NCBI GenBank assembly: GCA_027482245.1
Contig: JAIXWG010000052.1
Span: forward strand, 1 to 64,000
Length of the DNA: 64,000 bases
Direction: 5' to 3'
Origin: Acetobacteraceae bacterium
GTDB taxonomy: Bacteria; Pseudomonadota; Alphaproteobacteria; Acetobacterales; Acetobacteraceae
Under the pieces are notes generated by a model. The model saw only the letters and a list, made by a program, of their open reading frames with translations, was not told the DNA's origin and searched no databases. A program made the translations under genes and the position numbers. Within the stretch, counting starts at the first letter, position 1; each line of letters starts with the position of its first letter. Positions 34,269-43,809 of this stretch are shown here, in pieces.

Positions 34269-35226
34269 GCTTGATGCCGAGGTCCCGGATCAGCGGCCGC
34301 CAGCGCGCGATCTCGCTGCGCATCTGCGCATTGAAGGCGGCCGCATCGCCCGGCACCGCCTCCGCGCTCAGGTTGCGCACGACCTGCGCGACCTCCTCGC
34401 TCGCGATCGCCTGGTTCAGCACCGCATTCAGCCGCGCGACCGATGCGGCCGGCGTTGCCGCCGCCACGCTCATGCCCATCCAGGCATAGGCCTCCGCCTC
34501 CGCCAGGCCCAATTCCTGCAACGTCGGCACCTCCGGCAGGGCGGGGATGCGGGCGGGCGACATCACCGCCATCGCGCGTGCCTGCCCCTGCCGGATCGCG
34601 CCCATGGAGGATGCGCTGTCGGTCAGCATGCAGTCGACCGAGCCCGCCAGCATGTCCTGCAACGCGGCCGGCGAATTGCGGTAGGGCACATGCGTCGCAT
34701 CGAAGCGGGCGACGCGCGCGACGTATTCCATCGCGAGGTGCTGCGGGCTCGCCACCGCGCCGCTGCCGAAGGTCGGCGCCTTGGCGCGGGCCGCGGCCAG
34801 GAAGCCGGCCCAGTCGCGGATCGGGCTTTCGGTGCGTACGATCAGGATCAGCGGGAAGCGCGCGATCAGGCCGACGCCGGTCAGCGCCGTGTCCGGGTCA
34901 TAGGGCAGCCGCGCATAGAGCGCCGGGCTGTAGATCGCCATGCCATTGTCGACCATCAGCATGGTGTGGCCATCGGCCGGTGCCTGCAGCACCGTCTCCG
35001 TCGCCAGCACGCCGCCCCCGCCCGGGCGGTTATCCACCACGACGTTCTGGCCGAGCCTGGCACCCATCTGCCGCCCGATCAGCCGCGCGAACTGGTCGGA
35101 AGGCCCGCCCGCGCCATAGGCGATCACCCATCGCAGCTGCCGTTCCGGGAAGGACTGCGCCCGGGAAGCGGTGCCCAGGGCAGGAAGGGCCAGCGTGGCT
35201 AGGCCAAGCGATCGGCGGGTCAGCAT
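34261..35226 (-). CDS. Bug/TctC-family periplasmic solute receptor (3 of 5)
   Basis: The protein has 321 residues from ATG 35226 (MLTRRSLGLATLALPALGTA, signal peptide) with GGAGGA some 12 bases upstream. LRWVIAYGAGGPSDQFARL and VVVDNRPGGGGVLATE are the family marks. It resembles receptor 4 at 39937 closely in its opening (both have VAYGAGG or IAYGAGG, then D-x-FAR, then VDNGM), suggesting a duplication on either side of the catabolic operon. It is divergent from the dehydratase gene at 35313. Confidence 0.92.
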   Translation of the reverse strand: MLTRRSLGLATLALPALGTASRAQSFPERQLRWVIAYGAGGPSDQFARLIGRQMGARLGQNVVVDNRPGGGGVLATETVLQAPADGHTMLMVDNGMAIYSPALYARLPYDPDTALTGVGLIARFPLILIVRTESPIRDWAGFLAAARAKAPTFGSGAVASPQHLAMEYVARVARFDATHVPYRNSPAALQDMLAGSVDCMLTDSASSMGAIRQGQARAMAVMSPARIPALPEVPTLQELGLAEAEAYAWMGMSVAAATPAASVARLNAVLNQAIASEEVAQVVRNLSAEAVPGDAAAFNAQMRSEIARWRPLIRDLGIKLD

Positions 35227-35312
35227 GGGGCGGCAATCCTCCGGCAGCGCGGGAAGGTTCGCAGACGGCCCGGGGCAAGACAAGCGCCCGGCTTTCTGCC
35301 TAACCTTCCCCC

Positions 35313-36998
35313 ATGCCGAACCGATCCCGCGTCACAATCGATGGCCTCGACCGTGCCTCCCACCGCGCCTTCTACCGCGCCATGGGCCTGTCGGAGGATG
35401 ACCTCGCCAAGCCGATGATCGGCATCGTCTCCTTCAAGGGGGACCAGACGCCCTGCAACCAGACGCATGGCTTCCAGGTGGATGCCGCGCGGCTCGGCGT
35501 GGCGGCGGCGGGCGGCGTGCCGCGCGAATTCACGGCCCCCTCCGTCTCCGACGGCCTCAGCATGAACCATGAGGGCATGAAGTTCAGCCTGGTGAGCCGC
35601 GAGCTCGTCGCCGACACGATCGAGGCGACGATGCATGGCCTGGCCTATGACGCGCTGCTCGGCTTCGGCGGCTGCGACAAGACGCTGCCCGGCGTGATGA
35701 TGGGCATGCTGCGGATCAACCTGCCCTCCATCTTCCTCTATGGCGGCTCCGCGCTGCCCGGCCGCTACAAGGGCCGCGACCTCACCGTGCTCGACAGCTA
35801 CGAGGCGGTGGGCGCCGTCATGGCCGGCACCATGGATGCGGCGGAGGCGGCGCGGATCGAGCATGCCTGCCTGCCGACCGTGGGTTCCTGCGGCGGGCAG
35901 TTCACCGCGAACACCATGGCGATGGTGGGGGAGGCGCTGGGCCTCTCGCTGCCCAATTCCTCCATGGTGCCCGGCGTCTATTCCATCCGCGCCGCCATCG
36001 CGCAGCAGGCGGCGAAGCGGCTGCTGGCGATGCTGGAACAGGGCGGGCCGCTGCCGCGGGAGATCGTCACCTGGAAGGCGCTGGAGAATGGCGCCGCCAT
36101 CGTCGCCGCCACCGGCGGTTCCACCAATGCCGCGCTGCACCTGCCCGCCATCGCGAACGAGGCCGGCATCCGCTTCACCATGGAGGATGTCGCCCGCGTC
36201 TTCGCCCGCACGCCGCTGATCGGCGACCTTCGCCCCGGTGGCCGCTTCACCGCCAAGGACGTGCATGATGCCGGCGGTGCCGCCATCATCATCGGCGCGC
36301 TGATCCGCAGCGGCCACATGCATGGCGATTGCCTGACCGTCACCGGCCGCACCATGGCGGAGGAATATGCCGGCGCGGAGGCCCCCGATGGCCAGGTGGT
36401 GCGTGACCCCGCGACGCCCATCGCGCCCGATGGCGGCGTCGCGATCCTGCGCGGCAATCTCTGCCCCGATGGCGCCGTCATCAAGGTCGCCGGCCTCAAG
36501 TCGCTGGTGTTCGAAGGCGTGGCCCGCGTCTTCGAAGGCGAGGATGCCTGCGTGGAGGCCGTGCGACGCCGCGACTACGAAGCGGGCCAGGTCCTCATCA
36601 TCCGGGGCGAAGGACCGGTCGGCGGGCCGGGGATGCGGGAGATGCTCGGCGTCACCGCGCTGATCTATGGCCAGGGGATGGGGGAGAAGGTGGCCCTCAT
36701 CACCGATGGCCGTTTCAGCGGCGCCACGCGCGGCATGTGCATCGGCTATGTCGCGCCGGAAGCAGCCATCGGCGGGCCGCTCGCGCTGGTCCGCGACGGC
36801 GACCGCATCCGCATCGATGCCAAGGCGATGCGGATGGATCTTCTCGTCCCCGACAGCGAGATTGCCGCCCGTCGTGCCGCCTGGACGCCACCCGCGCCGC
36901 GCCACCGCGCCGGGCTTCTCGCGAAATACGCGAAGCTGGTCGGCCAGGCGCCGGGCGGCGCCGTGACGCATGAAGGCCCCGCCGAGTGGCCGCTATGA
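35313..36998 (+). CDS. IlvD/EDD-family dehydratase (dihydroxy-acid dehydratase-like)
   Basis: The protein has 561 residues, normal for the family. The three Fe-S cysteines are C48 (GDQTPCNQ), C121 (GGCDKT) and C193 ([12 protein letters not shown]). These enzymes remove water from 2,3-dihydroxy acids: branched-chain amino-acid precursors or sugar acids. Its place at the head of a five-gene catabolic operon, not with other ilv genes, favours a sugar-acid-type substrate, or a second ilvD copy. Its stop overlaps the next start (ATGA). Confidence 0.9.
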   Translation: MPNRSRVTIDGLDRASHRAFYRAMGLSEDDLAKPMIGIVSFKGDQTPCNQTHGFQVDAARLGVAAAGGVPREFTAPSVSDGLSMNHEGMKFSLVSRELVADTIEATMHGLAYDALLGFGGCDKTLPGVMMGMLRINLPSIFLYGGSALPGRYKGRDLTVLDSYEAVGAVMAGTMDAAEAARIEHACLPTVGSCGGQFTANTMAMVGEALGLSLPNSSMVPGVYSIRAAIAQQAAKRLLAMLEQGGPLPREIVTWKALENGAAIVAATGGSTNAALHLPAIANEAGIRFTMEDVARVFARTPLIGDLRPGGRFTAKDVHDAGGAAIIIGALIRSGHMHGDCLTVTGRTMAEEYAGAEAPDGQVVRDPATPIAPDGGVAILRGNLCPDGAVIKVAGLKSLVFEGVARVFEGEDACVEAVRRRDYEAGQVLIIRGEGPVGGPGMREMLGVTALIYGQGMGEKVALITDGRFSGATRGMCIGYVAPEAAIGGPLALVRDGDRIRIDAKAMRMDLLVPDSEIAARRAAWTPPAPRHRAGLLAKYAKLVGQAPGGAVTHEGPAEWPL

Positions 36999-37864
36999 CG
37001 CTCGCCTTCCTCGGCCTCGGCCTGATGGGCGCCCCCATGGCGCGCCGCCTGCTGGTGGCCGGGCATGACGTCACGGTCTGGAACCGCAGCCCCGCCAAGG
37101 CCGCGCCCTTCGCGGAGGCCGGCGCGCGCCTCGCCGCCACGCCCGCCGAGGCCGCGGCCGGGGCGCGCATCGTCTTCCTCAACCTGATGGATGCCGCCGC
37201 GACCGAGGCCGTGTGCTTCGGCCCCGGCGGCATCGCGGAAGCGCCGGCCACGGATCGCATCGTCGTCGACCACGCCTCCATCGCGCCCGACCGTACCCGC
37301 GCCATCGCCGCGCGCCTGCTGGCCGCCAATGGCACGCGCTGGGTGGATGCGCCCGTGTCCGGCGGCACGCGCGGCGCCACCGATGGCACGCTGGCCGTGA
37401 TGGCGGGCGGGGAGGCCGCGGATATCGAGGCGATCCGCCCATTCGTCATGGCCATGGCCCGCAATCTGACGCATCTCGGCCCGATCGGCGCCGGGCAGAC
37501 CGCGAAGCTCTGCAACCAGATCATCTCCGGCAGCCTGATGAGCGTGATCGCGGAGGCCGTGCGCCTCGCGCAGAATGCCGGCATCGACGCGGCGCGCCTG
37601 CCGGAAGCCTTCGCCGGCGGCTTCGCGGACAGCCTGCCGCTCCGCCTCTTCGTCCCCCGCATGGCAGCCGGCAACCATGAGCCGCCCATCGGCAGCGCGG
37701 CGTCGATGGTCAAGGATTTGGAGGCCGTGCTGCAGCTGGCGGCGCAGACCGGCACGCCGGTGCCCATGTCCGGCCTGGCGCTGCAGATGCTGCGCCTGAC
37801 GATGGCGCGCTTCGGCGCCGAGGCCGAGGCCCTGATGGTCCATTCCCTGAGCGAGCACGCATGA
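36995..37864 (+). CDS. 3-hydroxyisobutyrate dehydrogenase-family reductase
   Basis: The protein has 289 residues from ATG 36995, overlapping the upstream stop by four bases. [14 protein letters not shown] is the NAD(P)-binding motif, [11 protein letters not shown] the substrate loop and [11 protein letters not shown] contains the catalytic lysine. The family includes tartronate semialdehyde reductase and 3-hydroxyisobutyrate dehydrogenase. The operon suggests it handles a C3-C4 hydroxy acid downstream of the dehydratase. Substrate not determinable from sequence. Confidence 0.92.
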   Translation: MTLAFLGLGLMGAPMARRLLVAGHDVTVWNRSPAKAAPFAEAGARLAATPAEAAAGARIVFLNLMDAAATEAVCFGPGGIAEAPATDRIVVDHASIAPDRTRAIAARLLAANGTRWVDAPVSGGTRGATDGTLAVMAGGEAADIEAIRPFVMAMARNLTHLGPIGAGQTAKLCNQIISGSLMSVIAEAVRLAQNAGIDAARLPEAFAGGFADSLPLRLFVPRMAAGNHEPPIGSAASMVKDLEAVLQLAAQTGTPVPMSGLALQMLRLTMARFGAEAEALMVHSLSEHA

Positions 37865-38931
37865 AGATCGCTGTCCTTGGCGGCGGCAACGGCGCCTTCG
37901 CCGCCGCGGCCGATTTCACCGAAGCGGGGCACGAGGTCCGCCTGTGGCGCACCAGCGCCGAGGCGGCGCGCGAAGCCACCACCATCACGGTGAAGGATTC
38001 CCGCGGCCAGCGCGCCACGACGCCCGCGCTGATCACCGCCGACCTCGCTGCAGCGATAGGCGGCGCCGCCCTCATCCTCGCCCCCGCGCCGGCCACGACG
38101 CATGAGGCGCTGGCCCCACGGCTGGCCCCGCTGCTGGAGGATGGGCAGGTCGTCTTCCTCACCCCCGGCACGCTCGGCACCGTCATCCTGGCGCGCGCGC
38201 TGCACGCGCACCGCCCCGCGGCGCGCGTCGCCTTTGCGGAGACGGGGACGCTGCCCTGGCTCGCCCGCAAGCACGGCCCGGACCTGGTCGCCATCACCGT
38301 GCGGGCGAAGCGCCTGCCCGTCGGCGTCTTCCCGCTGGTGCTCGCCGATCACGCCATCGCCACCATCGGGGCGGGTTTCCCCGGCGTGATCGAGCCCTGC
38401 GGCGATGCGCTGTCCGGTGCGCTGATGAATGCGGGGCCCATCATCCACCCGCCGCTCATCACCATGAATGCTGGCCCGCTCGAGCACTTCCCGAAGTGGG
38501 ACATCCACAAGGAAGGCACCCAGCCCAGCATCCGCCGCGTGACGGATGCGCTGGATGGGGAGCGCGTGGCGGTGCGGGAGGCCCTGGGCTATGTCGCGCC
38601 CCACTTCCCGCTGGCCGACCACTACGCCAAGGAAGGCCCTGAATGGTGCTACGGCCGCGGCAGCCATGACCGGCTGACGGACAGTGGTGACTGGCGCGAG
38701 AACATCGTGCTGACCGAGCATCGCTACATGCGGGAGGATACGTGCCTCGGCCTGTCGCTGCTGATCGATGCCGGCCGCGCGGCCGGCGTGCCGACGCCGC
38801 TCGCCCGCGCCTTCCTCGCTATCGGCAGCGCCATCTGCGCCGAGGATTTTCTCGAATTGCGTACCCTCGTGCGGTGCGGCCTGCCGGACGATGCCGCCGA
38901 ACGCGCAAAGGTGCTGCGCGATGGCTTCTGA
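37861..38931 (+). CDS. NAD(P)-dependent octopine/nopaline dehydrogenase-like protein
   Basis: The protein has 356 residues. An N-terminal Rossmann fold (GGGNGAFAAAADFTEAGHEV) is followed by an all-helical domain with NAGPIIHPPLITMNAGPLEH, the motif of the octopine/opine dehydrogenase family (His as catalytic residue). Members oxidise or form N-(carboxyalkyl) amino acids; many bacterial ones have unknown substrates. It overlaps both neighbours (ATGA at the start, 11 bases at the end), so it is a core member of the operon. Confidence 0.88.
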   Translation: MKIAVLGGGNGAFAAAADFTEAGHEVRLWRTSAEAAREATTITVKDSRGQRATTPALITADLAAAIGGAALILAPAPATTHEALAPRLAPLLEDGQVVFLTPGTLGTVILARALHAHRPAARVAFAETGTLPWLARKHGPDLVAITVRAKRLPVGVFPLVLADHAIATIGAGFPGVIEPCGDALSGALMNAGPIIHPPLITMNAGPLEHFPKWDIHKEGTQPSIRRVTDALDGERVAVREALGYVAPHFPLADHYAKEGPEWCYGRGSHDRLTDSGDWRENIVLTEHRYMREDTCLGLSLLIDAGRAAGVPTPLARAFLAIGSAICAEDFLELRTLVRCGLPDDAAERAKVLRDGF

Positions 38932-39913
38932 TTGCATCGCCATCGGTTGCCTCGGCGCCGGCCGCATGGGGCGCGGCATCGCCGTGCACTTCGCCTATGC
39001 CGGCCACCCCGTCACCCTCTTCGACCTCAAGCCCCGCCCGCCTGAGGATTTCACGCAGCTCGCCGCCGCGGCCCATGCCGAGATCGCGGCGACGCTCACG
39101 ATGCTCGCCGATCTCGGACTGGGCGACGCCGCTGCCGTGCCCGCCATCGCCGCCCGCGTCACGATCCGCCCGGCTGCGGAGGCGACTTTCCTGCGCGACA
39201 TGCCTGTGGTGTTTGAGGGCGTCCCTGAGATCCTCGACCTGAAGCGCGCCGCGCTGGCGGAGGCTGCGGCGCTGATGGCGCCCGACGCCATCCTCGCCTC
39301 CACCACCTCCACCATCATGGTAGACGACCTTTCCTCCGCCGTGCCTAATCGTGCGCGCTTCCTCAACGCGCACTGGCTGAACCCGGCCTACCTGGTGCCG
39401 CTGGTCGAGATCTCCCCGAGCCAGCACACGGATTCCACCATCACGTCGCGGTTGATGGAACTGCTGGAATCCGTCGGCAAGGTGCCCGTGCGCTGCGCGC
39501 CGAGCCCTGGCTTCATCATCCCCCGCATCCAGGCGCTGGCGATGAACGAGGCTGCACGGCTGGTGGAGGAAGGCGTCGCCAGCGCGGCGGATATCGACCG
39601 CGCGCTGCGCTACGGCTTCAGCTTCCGCTTCGGCGTGCTCGGGATGCTGGAATTCATCGACTGGGGCGGCGTGGACATACTGCACCACGCCAGCCGCTAC
39701 CTGGAATCATCCCTGGGCGATGCCCGCTACCGCGCCCCCGCCATCGTCGGGAAGCACATGGCGGAGGGGAAGCTCGGCATGGGCACCGGCAGCGGCTTCC
39801 TGCCCTGGTCCGAGATGGATGTCGCCGCCCATAAGCGCCGGCGCCTCGGCGAGATGATCGCGCGGCTTCGCGCGGAAGGGCTGGCGCGACCGCCCGTTCT
39901 GCCCCCAGCATGA
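38921..39913 (+). CDS. 3-hydroxyacyl-CoA / L-gulonate dehydrogenase-like protein
   Basis: The protein has 330 residues from ATG 38921. GCLGAGRMGRGIAVHFAYAG is the NAD-binding motif; VVFEGVPEILDLKRAAL, ASTTSTIMVDDL and FLNAHWLNPAYLVPLVEI with the active-site His follow, then a C-terminal helical dimerization domain. This fits the 3-hydroxybutyryl-CoA dehydrogenase/lambda-crystallin group. In this operon a free hydroxy-acid substrate is as likely as a CoA ester. It ends 23 bp before the Bug receptor gene. Confidence 0.9.
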   Translation: MASDCIAIGCLGAGRMGRGIAVHFAYAGHPVTLFDLKPRPPEDFTQLAAAAHAEIAATLTMLADLGLGDAAAVPAIAARVTIRPAAEATFLRDMPVVFEGVPEILDLKRAALAEAAALMAPDAILASTTSTIMVDDLSSAVPNRARFLNAHWLNPAYLVPLVEISPSQHTDSTITSRLMELLESVGKVPVRCAPSPGFIIPRIQALAMNEAARLVEEGVASAADIDRALRYGFSFRFGVLGMLEFIDWGGVDILHHASRYLESSLGDARYRAPAIVGKHMAEGKLGMGTGSGFLPWSEMDVAAHKRRRLGEMIARLRAEGLARPPVLPPA

Positions 39914-39936
39914 CGCCGTCAGCCCCAGGAGGCCCC

Positions 39937-40908
39937 ATGACGATCCGCCGCCGCGCCCTACTCGCGACACCGCTGGCGCTTGCCGCCACGCCCGCCTTGG
40001 CGCAGGGCGCCGCCTGGCCGGACCGGCCGACGCGATGGATGGTGGCCTATGGCGCCGGCGGGGCCTCCGACCTCTTCGCCCGCATGATCTCCCGCGCGCT
40101 TGCGGCCCCAGGCGTGCCGCCCGTCGTCGTCGAGAACCGGCCGAGCGGCGGCGGCATCGTGGCGACGGAAGCCGTGCTGGCCTCCCCGGCCGATGGCAGT
40201 ACCGTGCTGCATGTCGACAACGGCATGATGGTCTACAACCCGGCCCTCTACAGCCGGCTTCCCTTCGACCCGGACCGGGACCTCGTGATGGCGGGCTTCA
40301 TCGCCCGCTTCCCCTTCTTCATCCTGACGCGCCCCGAAAGCCCGCTCACGACCTTCGAGGAATGGCGCGCCGCCGGCCAGCGCCAGGCGCTGACCTATGC
40401 GACGCCGGCCGTCGCCAGCCCACACCACATGGCGATGGAGCTGCTGCGCGTCCGCGCCGGCGTGCAGGTGGAACACGTGCCCTATCGCGGCATGCCCGCC
40501 GTGCTGCAGGACCTGATCGCCGGGCGCGTCGATTGCGCCGTCGCGGATGTGACGAATGCGCTGCCGCTGCTCTCCACCAACCGCGCCCGCGCGCTGATCA
40601 CCTTCGGCGCCAACCGCGCCCGCGCCGTGCCGGATGTCCGCACGGCGACGGAAGCGGGGGTCGCGGATTGCGTGGCCGATGGCTGGCAGGGCGTGTCACT
40701 GCCTCGCGCCGCTGCGCCGGACCTGCTCGCGCGCATCAACGCTGCGGTGCGCACCGCCATGGCGAGCCCTGAAGTCGTCCGCCAACTCGGCACCACGGGC
40801 GCGGAGACGGAGCCCCTCAGCCTTGCCCAGTGCGCTGAGTTGATCCGGAGGGAGAACGCGGTCTGGCGCCCCTTGATCCGTGACCTCGGCATCCGCCTGG
40901 AAAGCTGA
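39937..40908 (+). CDS. Bug/TctC-family periplasmic solute receptor (4 of 5)
   Basis: The protein has 323 residues from ATG 39937 with AGGAGG five bases upstream; an ATG at 39910 also exists. The leader MTIRRRALLATPLALAATPALA is a signal peptide. WMVAYGAGGASDLFARM and VVVENRPSGGGIVATE are family motifs. It is the last gene of the dehydratase/dehydrogenase operon and probably supplies its substrate to an uptake system encoded elsewhere. Confidence 0.93.
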   Translation: MTIRRRALLATPLALAATPALAQGAAWPDRPTRWMVAYGAGGASDLFARMISRALAAPGVPPVVVENRPSGGGIVATEAVLASPADGSTVLHVDNGMMVYNPALYSRLPFDPDRDLVMAGFIARFPFFILTRPESPLTTFEEWRAAGQRQALTYATPAVASPHHMAMELLRVRAGVQVEHVPYRGMPAVLQDLIAGRVDCAVADVTNALPLLSTNRARALITFGANRARAVPDVRTATEAGVADCVADGWQGVSLPRAAAPDLLARINAAVRTAMASPEVVRQLGTTGAETEPLSLAQCAELIRRENAVWRPLIRDLGIRLES

Positions 40909-40911
40909 TCC

Positions 40912-41538
40912 TCAGCTCAGCGGCAGCGCCACGTAGTTCCGGAAACCGGGCCGCGCGGCCAGCGCATCATGCCAGCGCTGGAGGTGCGGCATCGACCGCC
41001 GCTCGATCGGCAGCAGCAGCCAGCGATAGGCGTAGATGCCGAGTGCGATGTCGGCCAGCGTCAGGGCATCGCCGCACAGGAAGGGGCGAGAGGCCAGCCG
41101 GTCGTCCAGCATCCCGAACAAGGCCTCCACCTGCGCCTTCGCCTTCTCGAAGGCGGCCCAGTCCCGCTCCGGCTCCGGGATGCGGAAAAGCGTGAAGTAG
41201 ACGGTGACGAGCGGCGGGTTCAGCGCCGTCTGCTGCCAGTCCATCCAGCGGTCGCAATCCGCCGCCGCGCGGAGGTCAGCCGGATACACCGCATGCCCTG
41301 GCGCCCGCGACCGCGCGAGGTAACGGAGGCAGGCATTGCTCTCCCACAGCACGAAGCCGTCCGGCTCCTCGATCACTGGGACCAGGGCGTTCGGGTTCTT
41401 CGCAAGATACGCTGCCTCCCGCGTGCCGCCGAACGGCCCGCCGACATCGATCCGCTCGAAGTCGATCCCCAGCTCCTCGCACAGCCACAGCAGCTTCATG
41501 ACGTTGGACGATGTGGCGCGGCCCCAGATGCGCAGCAT
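40912..41538 (-). CDS. Glutathione S-transferase family protein
   Basis: The protein has 208 residues: an N-terminal thioredoxin-like domain (MLRIWGRATSSNVMKLLWLC, NPNALVPVIEE with cis-Pro, LWESNACLRYLA binding the gamma-Glu of glutathione) and a C-terminal helical domain (GDALTLADIALG, the N-capping box). Probably detoxification or an isomerase-like role. It is convergent with the Bug gene, with three bases between stops, and follows the hydrolase at 41563 on the same strand. Confidence 0.92.
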   Translation of the reverse strand: MLRIWGRATSSNVMKLLWLCEELGIDFERIDVGGPFGGTREAAYLAKNPNALVPVIEEPDGFVLWESNACLRYLARSRAPGHAVYPADLRAAADCDRWMDWQQTALNPPLVTVYFTLFRIPEPERDWAAFEKAKAQVEALFGMLDDRLASRPFLCGDALTLADIALGIYAYRWLLLPIERRSMPHLQRWHDALAARPGFRNYVALPLS

Positions 41539-41562
41539 GGTGCGAACTCCGTCGTGCTGGGC

Positions 41563-42480
41563 TCAGTCTAGCCGAAGCAGGTCGCGCAGCCAGGCCAGTA
41601 CGTCGCGGCGCAGCGCAGCCCCCGCCACCGCGTTGCCGCCGACATGCACGCGGGTCGCGACGCAGGAATCGGCATAGCTGAAGGGCAGCCCCGTCGCCGC
41701 ATTGACCAGCAGGCCAGGCTCCCGCTCCTCGATCCGGCAATCCCGGACGCTCTGTGATCCCTCGACCAGCGCGACGGCCGGGCTCAGCGGGTTGTCGAAG
41801 CCATGGTGGGCATCGTCGTATTCGATGATGTCGGCGTCATGCCCCGCCGCCCGCAGCCGGGCCACATGCGCCCGCGCGGGGGCGATCGGGTTGAAGTCGT
41901 CCGGCCGGCCATGGAAGACGCGGAGCGGCGCGGGCAGCATCTCCGTGTCCCCGATGTAGCGCGTGCCGCAATCCGGATAGACCGCCGCCGTGCCCACCGG
42001 CGCCACGCCGCTCCGGTTCCACAGCGCATGGAATCGCGCCATCCCCGCATACAGGGCGCCCTGCCCGCCGCGGGAGAAGCCCAGCACCGCGATCCGCGAG
42101 GGATCCACCGCCGGATGCGCCGCCAGCAGGCCGAGCGCCCGGTAGATGTCGAGCACGAAGGCCAGCCGCCCCAGCTTCGCCTGGTCCCCCGCCACGGAGA
42201 CGAGCCCCCGGCCGGTGAAGCCATCCAGCACCAGGGCGGCGGCGCCCAGCGCGTTGATCTGCCGCTGCCACAGCGCGACGGAAGGGCCGATGCCGCCCGA
42301 CCCATGCATGACCACCACCACGGGCTGCCGACCCTCGCCCTGCGCCAGACTCAGCATCCCGGTGACGATCGCTTCCTCCCCATCCGCCTGCCCCAGCAGG
42401 AACTGCCGATCGGTCAGGGTCAGGCTGCGGATGGCGTGAAGTTCCATCCGCACGGGCAGGTCCTGCATGCGCTGTTCCAT
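41563..42480 (-). CDS. Dienelactone-hydrolase-like alpha/beta hydrolase
   Basis: The protein has 305 residues. VVVMHGSGGIGP forms the oxyanion-hole strand, GFSRGGQGAL holds the nucleophile Ser, and DDAHHGFDNP holds the catalytic His. There is no strong signal peptide at the annotated start. Likely an esterase or lactonase; the substrate is unknown. It may be co-transcribed with the GST gene 24 bp downstream. Confidence 0.85.
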   Translation of the reverse strand: MEQRMQDLPVRMELHAIRSLTLTDRQFLLGQADGEEAIVTGMLSLAQGEGRQPVVVVMHGSGGIGPSVALWQRQINALGAAALVLDGFTGRGLVSVAGDQAKLGRLAFVLDIYRALGLLAAHPAVDPSRIAVLGFSRGGQGALYAGMARFHALWNRSGVAPVGTAAVYPDCGTRYIGDTEMLPAPLRVFHGRPDDFNPIAPARAHVARLRAAGHDADIIEYDDAHHGFDNPLSPAVALVEGSQSVRDCRIEEREPGLLVNAATGLPFSYADSCVATRVHVGGNAVAGAALRRDVLAWLRDLLRLD

Positions 42481-42589
42481 GGGGTTGTCGGCTTCATCCT
42501 AGTCGAAGCCCGGCCGCTGCCCAGCCGCGCCCCTGGACGCCGGCCGCCGGCAGCGGCTACCGACAGCGCACCCCACCCTGGAAGGCCGT

Positions 42590-43330
42590 ATGAGCCAGGC
42601 AAGCGAACTCGAGAAGGTGAAGGCCCGCATCCGGGCGCTGGCCGCCAAGACCACGGATCGCGGCTGTTCGGAAGCGGAGGCGATGGCCGCCGCCGAGAAA
42701 GTCGGCCAGTTGCTGGAGGTTTATGGCCTCAGCATGTCCGAGGTCGAGTTGCGGGACGAAGCCTGCCTGCAGCGCGAGATCGTCATGGAAGGCCCGCGCC
42801 TGCAGGCCGTCGGCGCCACCTTCCTGGCCATCATCCGCCTGACCGAGACCAAGGGCTGGACCGCCGGCCGCGGTACCTTCGTGCTGTTCGGCCTGGAGCC
42901 TGACGTGCTGATGGGCGAATACCTCCTCCACCTCGTCGCCGGCGCCGTTGATCGAGAAGAGGCGGCCTTCCGCGCCAGCGAGGCCTATCGCCGCAGTCGT
43001 CTGCAACCCCAGGCCCGGCTGCGCAGCTTCCGCTACGGCTTCGCCGAGCGCGTCTCCGAACGGCTGGAGGAGATCGCCCGCCACCGCCGGGAAGCTGCCG
43101 CCACGGCCAAGGCCACGACAAGCACTGGCACCGCGCTGGTCGTGGCGAAGGAGAAGCGGGTGCAGGAGGCCTTCCGCGAGCTCGGCATCCGCCTGGTCTC
43201 CCGCAGCACCACGCGGCGGGTGCGGGATGGCGCGGCCTTCCGCCATGGCCAGGAAGCCGGGGGGCGGGTCGGCCTCGACCGGCCCGTCGGCGCCGGCGCC
43301 GGGACGCGGACAATCCGCGGCAAGCCGTGA
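42590..43330 (+). CDS. DUF2786-domain protein
   Basis: The protein has 246 residues. The N-terminus (EKVKARIRALAAKTTDRGCSEAEAMAAAEKVGQLLEVYGLSM, seen here only in part) matches the DUF2786 helical motif; a charged helical region and a basic C-terminal tail follow. Function unknown in the family. Its stop overlaps the GTG start of the following metalloprotease-like gene (GTGA), so the two are likely a functional pair. Confidence 0.82.
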   Translation: MSQASELEKVKARIRALAAKTTDRGCSEAEAMAAAEKVGQLLEVYGLSMSEVELRDEACLQREIVMEGPRLQAVGATFLAIIRLTETKGWTAGRGTFVLFGLEPDVLMGEYLLHLVAGAVDREEAAFRASEAYRRSRLQPQARLRSFRYGFAERVSERLEEIARHRREAAATAKATTSTGTALVVAKEKRVQEAFRELGIRLVSRSTTRRVRDGAAFRHGQEAGGRVGLDRPVGAGAGTRTIRGKP

Positions 43331-43809
43331 CCCGGGGAGCGGGGCGGGGCGAGACGGCGCGGGCGCGGCGCGTCTATGCGTGGGAAGATCGGGTGGTGGC
43401 GCCTCTGGACCAGTCCCGCGTCCCCTTCGCCCAGATGCAGGCGCTGGTCGATTATGTCTGGGCGGAAGCCGGGCTGCGATGGCCGCCCCGGGTTCGCCGC
43501 AAGCGCCCCTCCGGCCGCGTCATGGCCACCGGCAGCCGCCTGGCGATCGAGGCGCCGGCCAAGCTTGCGAGCTGGGTCCTGCTGCATGAGATCGCCCATG
43601 CGATGACGGCCGACCATGACGGGGCAGGGGACGGCCACGGCCCGGTCTTCATGGGCGTCTATCTCGGCCTTCTTGTCCGCCACGCCCGGCTGGACCGCGC
43701 GCACCTGACGACGACCCTGGCCCAGGCCGGCATCCCCTGGGACCCGGATGCTCGCCCGCGCTTCCTGGACGCTACCCCGGCGGCAGCCGAAGGCCCTGGA
43801 AACGGATGA
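43327..43809 (+). CDS. Small HExxH zinc-metallopeptidase-like protein
   Basis: The protein has 160 residues from GTG 43327. LLHEIAHAM (H87, E88, H91) with a downstream H104 in GHGPVFMG is a SprT/WLM-like zinc-site arrangement. No signal peptide, so it should act in the cytoplasm. It is coupled to the DUF2786 gene and its 3' end overlaps the convergent binding-protein gene by 38 bases. Protease activity is inferred from the motif; no substrate can be named. Confidence 0.82.
   Translation: MTRGAGRGETARARRVYAWEDRVVAPLDQSRVPFAQMQALVDYVWAEAGLRWPPRVRRKRPSGRVMATGSRLAIEAPAKLASWVLLHEIAHAMTADHDGAGDGHGPVFMGVYLGLLVRHARLDRAHLTTTLAQAGIPWDPDARPRFLDATPAAAEGPGNG

Noticed and set aside
36715..38979. Long antisense open frame (754 codons) opposite the dehydratase operon
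   Set aside because: Typical shadow frame in high-GC DNA; composition is Arg/Gly/His-rich and the plus strand holds clear enzyme families.
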